Assembly (NCBI GenBank): GCA_019420425.1
Contig: JAHZHG010000010.1
Coordinates: 11,221 to 18,730 of the forward strand
Direction: 5' to 3'
DNA length: 7,510 nucleotides
DNA from: Clostridiales bacterium
GTDB lineage: Bacteria > Bacillota > Clostridia > Lachnospirales > Lachnospiraceae
Shown here: one piece after another, positions 1-5,074 of the stretch
How the letters are laid out: each line of letters opens with the position of its first letter
Position numbering within the stretch: position 1 is the first letter of the stretch
Notes under the pieces: model-generated
Seen by the model: the letters and a program-made list of their open reading frames with translations, nothing else
Told to the model about the DNA's origin: nothing
Databases searched by the model: none
Made by a program: the position numbers and the translations under genes

Positions 1-363
1 AAGCACGTTCCCTATGTGGTGGATCACGATGTATACAGTTCCACCCTGGGCAAGACTATCCCAGCTGGTAACTGCATCGGTATGTCCGCAGTCGTCACCA
101 TCGAGACCATGCAGGGCATTACCATTGAAGAGGAAACCATCGGCAAGGTCTATGGCCCGGACGACGGCGATATGTGCGACTGGTGGCTCACCGGCGAGCC
201 CAACACGGAATTCCATGTGGTGAAGCCCGCCACGGTAGAGCATACCTGCGCCACAGTCGTCAACCGTATTCCCAGACTACTGGCGGCTCCGGCCGGCTAT
301 GTAACCTGCGACCAGCTGGATCCCCACTGCTACCTCACCTATCCCATGGAATACCATCTGTAA
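1..363 (+). CDS. 3' end of a 2,4-diaminopentanoate dehydrogenase-like NAD(P)-dependent amine dehydrogenase (partial)
   Basis: An open frame runs from the first base to a TAA at 361-363, giving the last 120 residues of a protein that begins outside the window. The segments 'TLGKTIPAGNCIGM', 'EPNTEFHVVKPATV', 'CATVVNRIPRLLAAPAGYVT' and the ending 'YPMEYHL' resemble the C-terminal domain of 2,4-diaminopentanoate dehydrogenase and related dihydrodipicolinate-reductase-like enzymes. Those proteins bind NAD(P) through an N-terminal Rossmann domain, which is not in the window. In ornithine fermentation the enzyme oxidatively deaminates 2,4-diaminopentanoate in the cytoplasm, but many relatives have unknown amine substrates, so the family is more certain than the substrate. 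The frame is clean and is followed 13 bases later by a strong hairpin, so it looks like the last gene of its transcript. Confidence 0.75.
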   Translation, partial: KHVPYVVDHDVYSSTLGKTIPAGNCIGMSAVVTIETMQGITIEEETIGKVYGPDDGDMCDWWLTGEPNTEFHVVKPATVEHTCATVVNRIPRLLAAPAGYVTCDQLDPHCYLTYPMEYHL

Positions 364-376
364 TCCCTGCTAGAGA

Positions 377-419
377 CAGACGGCACCCGGGCCGATTTAA
401 TCAGCCCGGGTGCTGTCTG
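377..419 (+). terminator. Hairpin terminator after the amine dehydrogenase-like gene
   Basis: A 16-base arm at 377-392 (CAGACGGCACCCGGGC) pairs with 404-419 across an 11-base loop, with one G-T wobble. The stem is very GC-rich, but the following run is only TTTA, so it is a strong hairpin with a weak U tract. The other strand has no T run after the stem, so it probably works only on the plus strand. Confidence 0.7.
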
Positions 420-466
420 CGTTTATTGCGACTGCTAATATTTACTATACCAAGATAAGAGACGAG

Positions 467-732
467 TCCAGTCAAAATCGCTCTAAACAATGAAGGCCAG
501 AACGCACCCGCAGCCCCGCCTGATAAAATTAAAAACAGCGATGACTTTGGCTGGGTCTGCGTGATTGTGCCGGCAGAGCCGACGGCAAGAACCATAAGCC
601 AGGACAAATCAAAACCACGATTGTCCGAAGTGCCGTCGCAATGTCTGAATCTATTTTTTTGATCCCGCACTTGGCCAGGACGGATGTTATGCCGGCGAAA
701 AAGGAAGACAGGATTGCCGCTATCAGCCACAT
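467..732 (-). pseudogene. EamA-family (DMT) small transporter, frameshifted and 3'-truncated
   Basis: The ATG at 730-732 has a good ribosome site (AGAAGGGG) and starts 'MWLIAAILSSFFAGITSVLA', followed by 'KCGIKKIDSDIATALRTIVVLI'. This is the N-terminal part of the ~140-residue, four-helix EamA proteins that are thought to pair as dimers in the membrane. After residue 42, near base 606, the frame changes: the expected 'SWLMVLAVG...SSLFLILSGGAAGAFW' continues in another minus frame, and restoring one base repairs it. Homology fades after 'FRAIL' near 473, and the frame runs into the hairpin of the neighbouring gene, so about the last 40 residues are gone. It lies 52 bases after the anti-sigma gene and could be co-transcribed with it. 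The frameshift might be an assembly error; the missing 3' end is not. Confidence 0.7.
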
Positions 733-784
733 TTGGTCACCCCTTCTATTGTCCCTTAAGAGGCCCGCCAAGAAACACACGACA

Positions 785-1552
785 TCATGGTATATTTGTC
801 CTTCCCCAACGGTTCTGCTGGCCCTGGCCGTTCCCATTCCCCTGCTGTCCATGGCCGTTGCCGGAAGGCTGGGTTTCGCTGTCGCCATCGCCCGATAGTT
901 CCCATATCCGCTCCCTGATCTCCCGCATGGTCATGGTTTGGATTTGCTCGACCGTAACCGTGGGATCCAGTTCCTGCAGCTCCAAATACGCCCTGTATTT
1001 CCCGTAGGAAAGGCCGGTTTCATGCGCCGCTTGTACTTCTTCTGTACGGGCGGCGTAGCAATAGGTGTTGCTCTTTCCGGAAGTACAGGATTGCACCGTA
1101 GAAAGAACCTCTTTAGACTGTGTGCTGTCCTCCCCTATGACGGCAATGGTCATGATCTCGCCGTCGGAGAGCAGCGACGTAATATCCTCACTCTCAATAA
1201 TTTGAGTGACCGCATCGGAGTATTCTGTAAATCTTATATCCAAAGAATCGAGCAATGCCTGCCCGTCCTCATTATAGCTTTCCAGAGAAACAATACGGTT
1301 AAAGCGGTTGACGCCCAGTTCTATCGACGGATTAACGTCTATGCTGATTTCAACCGTCGGCGTAAAATACAGCCAGTAACCGCCGAACAGCAGCAAAGCT
1401 ACGCACGCGAAAGCAGAGGCGAGGACTTTATATTTTGCAGTTCCTGCCCTCCGGTAACTCCCGGTTTTTCTGGAAACATACGCTTTCGTTCTGTCTTTTA
1501 ATCCGCTTTCCGCCTGTACCTGTTCAAAGGCTTCTTTGATCCGTTCATCCAT
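785..1552 (-). CDS. RsgI-like transmembrane anti-sigma factor paired with an ECF sigma factor
   Basis: The 255-residue product has a charged cytoplasmic segment (1-42), one membrane helix (about 43-63, 'ASAFACVALLLFGGYW') and an extracellular part. Right after the helix comes 'VEISIDVNPSIELGVNRFNR' (68-87), the hallmark of the RsgI middle domain, in which the chain is cut between Asn and Pro (here residues 74-75) and held together until a signal is sensed. The cytoplasmic segment would hold the sigma factor encoded just upstream. Residues 221-250 form a Gly/Asn/Gln-rich tail with no clear fold. I chose the ATG at 1550-1552 because GGAGG sits 8 bases before it; the GTG at 1559-1561 directly abuts that site. 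The gene overlaps the sigma gene by 8 bases, implying translational coupling. The family is clear; binding to this sigma factor is inferred from pairing. Confidence 0.85.
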   Translation of the reverse strand: MDERIKEAFEQVQAESGLKDRTKAYVSRKTGSYRRAGTAKYKVLASAFACVALLLFGGYWLYFTPTVEISIDVNPSIELGVNRFNRIVSLESYNEDGQALLDSLDIRFTEYSDAVTQIIESEDITSLLSDGEIMTIAVIGEDSTQSKEVLSTVQSCTSGKSNTYCYAARTEEVQAAHETGLSYGKYRAYLELQELDPTVTVEQIQTMTMREIRERIWELSGDGDSETQPSGNGHGQQGNGNGQGQQNRWGRTNIP

Positions 1553-2027
1553 CTTCGTCACCTCCCAGCTTTTCCCGGAGCAGCTGCCTGGAACGGGTCA
1601 GGAGCGTATAGACTGTGTTTGCCTTTTTCCCTAAAATCTTTCCGATTTCCGGTGCGGTATATCCTTCATAATAATGGAGATATACGACTTCCCGGTATTT
1701 CTGCGGGAGCGATAATACCGCTTCCAGAACCTCTTTATGGTCTTCCCGCATCTCTGTAGGCTGTTCCAAAATTTCATCCAGCGGTACAGTGCGGCGATGA
1801 AAAAGGCTTTTGAGCAGATCTTTACAGGCGTTTATGGTAACACGGATGAGCCACGCCTTTTCGTGCTCATCGCTTTCAAACGCAGCGGAACTGAGGGCAT
1901 ATTTCAAAAACACGGTTTGAAATATGTCCTCGGTATCAGCATCATTTTTCAAATGAATCAGGCAAAGCCGCCGAACCATATCGGAATATTGTTCGATTGC
2001 CCTGTTTACCTCCTGCTCGCTCCGCAT
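1545..2027 (-). CDS. ECF-type RNA polymerase sigma factor (sigma-70 family)
   Basis: The 160-residue protein has the two-domain ECF layout. Region 2 spans about residues 8-77, with 'DADTEDIFQTVFLKY' (29-43) for core polymerase and -10 contacts and 'WLIRVTINACKDLLK' (59-73). Region 4 spans about 97-154, with 'LPQKYREVVYLHYYEGYT' and the helix-turn-helix 'APEIGKILGKKANTVYTLLTRSRQLL' split over 125-150, which reads the -35 element. There is no sigma-3 domain or C-terminal extension, as expected for ECF factors. ATG 2025-2027 is preferred because AGGTG sits 8 bases upstream; a GTG at 2034-2036 would overlap that site. The gene starts 15 bases after the stop of the secreted repeat protein and overlaps the anti-sigma gene, so all three are probably one transcript. 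The family is certain; the regulon is unknown apart from the likely operon promoter at 2593-2622. Confidence 0.93.
   Translation of the reverse strand: MRSEQEVNRAIEQYSDMVRRLCLIHLKNDADTEDIFQTVFLKYALSSAAFESDEHEKAWLIRVTINACKDLLKSLFHRRTVPLDEILEQPTEMREDHKEVLEAVLSLPQKYREVVYLHYYEGYTAPEIGKILGKKANTVYTLLTRSRQLLREKLGGDEDG
1561..1565 (-). promoter_or_regulatory. Ribosome binding site that decides the anti-sigma start
   Basis: GGAGG lies inside the last codons of the sigma gene, 8 bases before ATG 1550-1552. This favours that ATG over the GTG at 1559-1561 and ties translation of the anti-sigma factor to that of the sigma factor. Confidence 0.7.
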
Positions 2028-2035
2028 TGTATCCA

Positions 2036-2040
2036 CACCT
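2036..2040 (-). promoter_or_regulatory. Ribosome binding site of the sigma gene
   Basis: AGGTG lies 8 bases before ATG 2025-2027 and just after the stop of the upstream gene. It supports the ATG rather than the GTG three codons earlier. Confidence 0.55.
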
Positions 2041-2042
2041 GC

Positions 2043-2534
2043 TTATTGATTGCGTCCTCCGCGATATTGCCTTCCTTGCCCCGTCCCCAAATTATCGCAG
2101 ACGCCGTCGCCGTCTGCATCAACAAAGTTCCGGCCGCGTCCATTTCGGGAAACGCCCTTTCCCCGGCCTGTTGTCCGGCTTGGATCGTAGTTGTCACAGA
2201 TGCCATTGCCGTCTTCATCGACATAATTTTGTCCACGATTTAGGGAGGAGGCCGTTTCCTGACCCGTTTCCTGACCCGTTGCCTGTCCCACGGCATAGTT
2301 GTCGCAGAGACCGTCGTTGTCTGCATCAACAAAATTCTGACCACTGCCTTTTTGTAAAGCGCCCGCCGCCCGGCTTACAGTCTGCTCCACGGAGTAATTA
2401 TCACAGACGCCGTTACCGTCTGCATCGGCAAAATTTCTACCCGTACCGGCTGCAAAGGCGCTGACTGCTCCAACAGACGCCACCATAGACACCGCTAAAA
2501 TACCAACGACTGCCTTTTTGATTCCCTGTTTCAT
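2043..2534 (-). CDS. Secreted protein with four Asp-rich, cysteine-containing repeats (EF-hand / type-3-repeat-like)
   Basis: The 163-residue product starts with a typical signal peptide (MKQGIKKA, a hydrophobic core, and 'AVSAFAA' with likely cleavage near residue 29). The mature part carries four copies of a 15-residue unit at 33-47, 66-80, 102-116 and 135-149, with consensus [RQ]N[FY]xD[AE]D[GN][DN]G[VLI]CDN[YL]. The DxDx(D/N)G core resembles calcium-binding loops of EF-hand, dockerin or thrombospondin type-3 repeats, but each copy also has exactly one Cys (44, 77, 113, 146). The linkers are polar and Gly/Gln/Arg-rich. It is the first gene of the sigma/anti-sigma operon, with AAGGAGG (2544-2550) 9 bases before its ATG. 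No enzyme domain is visible. Calcium binding and a role as ligand or output of the sigma system are inferences; I do not know a named family for it. Confidence 0.85.
   Translation of the reverse strand: MKQGIKKAVVGILAVSMVASVGAVSAFAAGTGRNFADADGNGVCDNYSVEQTVSRAAGALQKGSGQNFVDADNDGLCDNYAVGQATGQETGQETASSLNRGQNYVDEDGNGICDNYDPSRTTGRGKGVSRNGRGRNFVDADGDGVCDNLGTGQGRQYRGGRNQ
2255..2279. repeat. Tandem 12-base duplication inside the secreted-repeat gene
   Basis: The unit GTTTCCTGACCC occurs twice in direct tandem, followed by a partial third copy, and encodes GQETGQET in the linker between repeats 2 and 3. It is in frame and looks like a recent slippage duplication. Confidence 0.7.
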
Positions 2535-2592
2535 ACATTTTAGCCTCCTTGATTATGGATAGTATATGGGAAGTATTTTCTGCTTCCATCTC

Positions 2593-2622
2593 TAATACGA
2601 CCGGCAGGCTAAAATCCGTTCA
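2593..2622 (-). promoter_or_regulatory. Candidate ECF-sigma promoter of the secreted-repeat/sigma/anti-sigma operon
   Basis: On the minus strand, TGAAC (2618-2622) is followed after 17 bases by TCGTATTA (2593-2600), matching the general ECF promoter layout (-35 with an AAC core, -10 with CGTA/CGTC). The start site would be near 2586, giving a leader of about 50 bases before ATG 2534. An AT-rich stretch lies directly upstream. The position in front of the operon encoding the sigma factor fits the usual autoregulation of ECF systems. It is a pattern match only. Confidence 0.5.
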
Positions 2623-2660
2623 TTTTTAAAAATAAAAGTTTAAAATAATTTTTCTTCTTT

Positions 2661-2690
2661 ATTATACCAAACAATGCCAACCATTCTCAA
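2661..2690 (-). promoter_or_regulatory. Candidate housekeeping (sigma-A) promoter upstream of the same operon
   Basis: TTGAGA (2685-2690) and TATAAT (2661-2666), read on the minus strand, are separated by 18 bases. The -10 is a perfect match and the -35 matches 4 of 6. Transcription would start near 2654 and read through the ECF-type promoter into the operon, giving basal expression. Confidence 0.5.
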
Positions 2691-2747
2691 GACATTTAGG
2701 CGGAGATGCGTCATATGGAAATGGCTCCTTATCCGATAAAAAATTGC

Positions 2748-2781
2748 AAGAGCCTGCCGCCCATATGGGAAGCAGGCTCTT
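2748..2781 (+). terminator. Hairpin terminator upstream of the TetR remnant
   Basis: AAGAGCCTGC (2748-2757) pairs perfectly with GCAGGCTCTT (2772-2781), followed on the plus strand by TTTC. On the minus strand a T-rich run (revcomp of 2736-2743) follows within a few bases, so it may act in both directions. No intact plus-strand gene ends just before it; it may belong to a deleted gene. Confidence 0.6.
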
Positions 2782-2788
2782 TTTCTGC

Positions 2789-3263
2789 GCTTTTATGAAA
2801 TTGATGGCTAAAAAATGTATATGGAAATAACGGTTACAAACATCATAAAGAAAGCCGGTGTTGCGAGAGCATCGTTTTACCGGAATTTTAATTCGATCAG
2901 CGACGTCATTGATGCACTGGTTGATGGACTATCCGATGATTTGATTGAAAATGTTTTTTCAAACTTATCAGGTACGGATGAGAGAAAGCTGCGGGAATTT
3001 TTGTTCAATCACTTTTATCAGTTTTTAAGAAGGAAATGGAGGAGGACCGTTTTGAAAACCTGCCTGTGCTGTTTAGCCGGCTTGATACCAAAAAAGATCA
3101 TTGGGCATCCGGCCTTCCAACTGATACGATAAAAGATAAGTATTCCGCCGTTGGTAAAATGGGGCTGATCAACAGCATTACACGAAAATGGCTGGAGTCC
3201 GGAGCAAAAGAGTCCCCGGAAGAAATGATCGATTATATCATGTCGTTTATCACCTTGTTTTAG
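2789..3263 (+). pseudogene. TetR/AcrR-family transcriptional regulator, broken by two frameshifts
   Basis: Three plus-strand pieces join into one regulator. 2789-2815 encodes 'AFMKLMAKK'. From 2815 the frame gives 'MYMEITVTNIIKKAGVARAS' then 'FYRNFNSISDVIDAL', the DNA-binding helix-turn-helix of TetR proteins, and the helical continuation to 'FNHFYQFL'. From about 3027 another frame gives 'KKEMEEDRFENLPVLFSRLD' and runs to 'DYIMSFITLF' and a TAG at 3261-3263. Both breaks are repaired by restoring one base, at the A6 run 2810-2815 and near the T5 run 3022-3026. The protein start is unclear: an in-frame ATG at 2765 lies inside the preceding terminator, so the first turn of the DNA-binding domain may be lost. 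The gene ends before a terminator and converges on the flavoprotein gene. Its target is unknown. Confidence 0.75.
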
Positions 3264-3564
3264 CTGTCATGATTTGATTCAAAGGGGCAGAATTACTAGA
3301 TGCACGAATCATCGCAGTGTGAAAAAAGGCAGGCAGCTTAGGATATAGATCCTTGCTGTCTGCCTTTTGATAATACTTATCATATCGGCTCTGTAATACT
3401 CTCCGAAGATATAAGAAGCATCTTTCCTCTTACGAAAAAGGACTCTCCTTGCATACAATAGCAATTAGTAATGTTCATTAAAATAAAATCGTCAAAAATT
3501 CACTTTGTCCAGCTAATCTATCTTTGCTTTACTGTTATCACCGCCAGCGTACCAGACGTCTATT
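3264..3564. other. Gap between convergent genes; one terminator, otherwise nothing recognised
   Basis: These 301 bases lie between the TetR remnant and the end of the flavoprotein gene. Apart from the hairpin at 3324-3368 I see no gene, repeat or RNA. The stretch 3370-3560 is AT-rich with stops in all frames that I read. Confidence 0.5.
3324..3368 (+). terminator. Bidirectional hairpin terminator between convergent genes
   Basis: AAAAGGCAGGCAGC (3324-3337) pairs with GCTGTCTGCCTTTT (3355-3368) with a single G-T wobble. The 17-base loop contains a further AGGAT/ATCCT pairing (3340-3344 with 3349-3353). An A run precedes and a T run follows, so both strands end in U tracts. It would stop transcription of the TetR remnant and of the minus-strand flavoprotein gene. 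Confidence 0.75.
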
Positions 3565-4212
3565 TTATCTTTGCTGATTATCCCTTTTGATAAAATTGGT
3601 ACAGGCATTGGTTTCCGTTTGAGGATATGGAATGCCGTGCTTCTTCCCTTCCGCAAAACACCGCATCATCCAAGCCATGTTTCTTGCAAGGTTCCGCATC
3701 GTCTGCATTCCTTCCTCATCCTGCGGCGCTCCCTCCGCATACAGACCATGCACCATATTCCAGTATGTAGAACCGGCAGTAGGCATTTGGGCAATCCCAA
3801 AATATTTATTTAACGCATCCAGCGCTGCCGTCGTTCCTCCCCTGCGGGCAACAGCTATCGCGGCGCCGGGCTTAAACCGGAACGCTTCATAGCTTCCGTT
3901 GCTGTAAAAGGCACGGTCCAAAAAGGAAAAAATCCGCCCGCTTGGATGAGCAAAATATACGGGGGTGGCAAAGACAAACCCGTCTGCATCCCGTGCCTTT
4001 TCTACAAATTCATTGACGCCATCGTCTTTGAACACACATTCACCGCTTTTTCGGCAGGCATTGCACTGAATACAGTCGGCAAGCGGTTTGCTGCCCAGTT
4101 GGATAATCTCTGTTTCAATCCCTTCTTCTTCAAAAATCCGCACCATTTCTTCCAGCGCTTTCATCGTAGTGCCATGTATATGGCTGCTGCCATTGACAAG
4201 CATAACTTTCAT
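3565..4212 (-). CDS. Iron-sulfur flavoprotein (Isf-like), flavodoxin / NADPH-dependent FMN reductase fold
   Basis: The 215-residue protein starts 'MKVMLVNGSSHIHGTT', a beta strand plus the phosphate-binding loop of FMN reductases (residues 8-16). Residues 47-59 hold C-x2-C-x2-C-x5-C (Cys 47, 50, 53, 59), the compact cluster motif of Isf proteins that bind one [4Fe-4S]. 'FATPVYFAHPSG' (81-92) is the second flavin-contacting segment and 'AVARRGGTTAAL' the third. Such proteins pass electrons between ferredoxin-type donors, FMN and acceptors such as oxygen, peroxide or quinone-like compounds in the cytoplasm; the acceptor here cannot be told. AAGGAGGA (4221-4228) sits 8 bases before the ATG. The gene has its own -10 element and lies downstream of a terminator that ends the neighbouring operon, so it is probably monocistronic. 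Confidence 0.88.
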   Translation of the reverse strand: MKVMLVNGSSHIHGTTMKALEEMVRIFEEEGIETEIIQLGSKPLADCIQCNACRKSGECVFKDDGVNEFVEKARDADGFVFATPVYFAHPSGRIFSFLDRAFYSNGSYEAFRFKPGAAIAVARRGGTTAALDALNKYFGIAQMPTAGSTYWNMVHGLYAEGAPQDEEGMQTMRNLARNMAWMMRCFAEGKKHGIPYPQTETNACTNFIKRDNQQR

Positions 4213-4250
4213 TGGACATATCCTCCTTCATTCGATCCACTTTGTTCTGT

Positions 4251-4263
4251 TTGTATTATACAA
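4251..4263 (-). promoter_or_regulatory. -10 element of the flavoprotein gene embedded in a perfect palindrome (operator candidate)
   Basis: TTGTATTATACAA (4251-4263) is a perfect inverted repeat around one central base. Read on the minus strand it contains a consensus -10, TATAAT (4255-4260), about 40 bases before the flavoprotein ATG. No good -35 lies at 16-18 bases, which is common for activator-dependent or redox-regulated promoters. A repressor binding here would block polymerase. Which regulator is unknown. Confidence 0.5.
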
Positions 4264-4284
4264 CAAAAAGGCCAAAAGAAAAAC

Positions 4285-4307
4285 AAGCGGCCGGTCCCCC
4301 GCCGCTT
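4285..4307 (-). terminator. Terminator of the alcohol dehydrogenase operon
   Basis: AAGCGGC (4285-4291) pairs with GCCGCTT (4301-4307) around a C/G-rich loop. On the minus strand the stem is followed by TTGTTTTTC, a good U tract, 14 bases after the stop of the reductase remnant. On the plus strand TTTTC also follows the stem. Confidence 0.65.
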
Positions 4308-4320
4308 TTCTTCTGAAATA

Positions 4321-4923
4321 TCAGTACCAGTCGTGCTTTTCACGTTTGTCCAGGGCGGCGATCCGCTTCATTTCTTCCGCCGACAGTTCAAAATCAAAAA
4401 GGGCGATGTTCTCCCGGATATGCTCCGGATTGCCGGAACCGGGGATCACCACCACACCCTTTTGCAGGTTCCACCGGAGAATGACCTGCGCCAATGTTAC
4501 GCCGTGCGCTTCGGCGATTTCCGAGATCACTTCCTCCCCGAGCAGTTCCGCCGTGTGCCCCCGCCCTCCGAAGGGATACCAGCCCTGCACAACGATCCCC
4601 TTTTCCTGGATAAAAGGGATTACGTCGTTTTCCTAGTAATAGGGGTGAATTTCATTCTGCAACAGTGCGGGCGTAATCGTTACCTGGGGCAAAAACTCCG
4701 TCAGCTCCTCCACATACCAATTGGATAGGCCGATGGAGCAGATTTTTCCTTCCTCCACCGCCTGCTCCATCGCCTGGTACGCTTCCACATCATGGTCTCC
4801 GGGATGATGGAGCAGCATCATATCGATATATTCAATATCCAGCTTGTCAAGCGCTTCGTCAACGGCTTCCTCCGCATTGGCAAACTGGTTGGGGTAGAGC
4901 TTGGTGATGACAAAGATTTCTTC
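4321..4923 (-). pseudogene. Aldo/keto reductase, N-terminus deleted and carrying an in-frame TAG
   Basis: From about 4920 the frame reads 'EEIFVITKLYPNQFANAEEA', then 'IEYIDMMLLHHP', 'EEGKICSIGLSNWYVEEL', 'NEIHPYY', and after a TAG at 4633-4635 in the same frame 'ENDVIPFIQEKGIVVQGW', 'AQVILRWNLQKGVVVIPGSG' and 'NIALFDFELSAEEMKRIAALD' in pieces, to a TGA at 4321-4323. These are the successive blocks of the aldo/keto reductase (beta/alpha)8 barrel, which reduces aldehydes and ketones with NAD(P)H. The catalytic Lys (in ITK) and His (first of LLHH) are present, but the first ~70 residues with the catalytic Asp and Tyr are absent, replaced by a piece of another gene. The TAG probably came from CAG (Gln). 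The product cannot be active even if the stop were read through. Confidence 0.85.
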
Positions 4924-5063
4924 CGGCTCGTGATATCCCTGATTGAGAACGGCGGTAACCTTCATCGCCTCAAACGCCAGCTTGACCATATACTGGTGGG
5001 CTTCCAAGCCGCCAGACACCTTTCCCCGGCGTTCATATACGCTAAAAATTTCTGTAACTCTAT
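4915..5063 (-). pseudogene. N-terminal fragment of a sugar O-acetyltransferase (maltose/galactoside acetyltransferase type), joined to the reductase remnant
   Basis: On the minus strand 5063-5022 reads 'IELQKFLAYMNAGE', and 5022-4915, one frame over, reads 'KVSGGLEAHQYMVKL' and 'AFEAMKVTAVLNQGYHEPEEI'. Joined, this is the helical N-terminal segment of hexapeptide-repeat sugar O-acetyltransferases, whose members typically continue from 'LN..YH.PEEIR' into the left-handed beta-helix catalytic domain. Here that domain is missing and the frame runs straight into the aldo/keto reductase. One base is lost in the A run at 5021-5023. No ATG is visible at the expected start: the codon after a GAGGG-type ribosome site is ATA (5061-5063), perhaps a mutated ATG. 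It begins 11 bases after the DUF3737 stop, so it was probably the next gene of the operon. The family match is from remembered motifs and a short stretch. Confidence 0.6.
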
Positions 5064-5074
5064 AAGTCCGCCCT

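Noticed and set aside
938..1501. A 187-codon plus-strand frame opposite the anti-sigma gene
   Set aside because: No family resemblance and no ribosome site; the minus strand holds a clear RsgI-type protein in an operon.
2043..2534. Dockerin or S-layer protein as the identity of the secreted repeat protein
   Set aside because: Dockerins have two ~22-residue loops with a conserved F-hand helix, and S-layer proteins carry SLH or cell-wall-binding domains; neither is present.
2567..2589. Small hairpin GGAAG...CTTCC in the leader of the secreted-repeat gene
   Set aside because: Only five pairs, no riboswitch-like conserved core; too weak to call a regulatory RNA.
2711..2799. A short plus-strand frame MRHMEMAPYPIKNCKSLPPI...
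   Set aside because: It runs through a strong terminator hairpin, has only a weak ribosome site and no family resemblance.
3946..4728. A 260-codon plus-strand frame across the flavoprotein start and the reductase remnant
   Set aside because: It crosses a terminator and two genes on the other strand and shows no protein motif.
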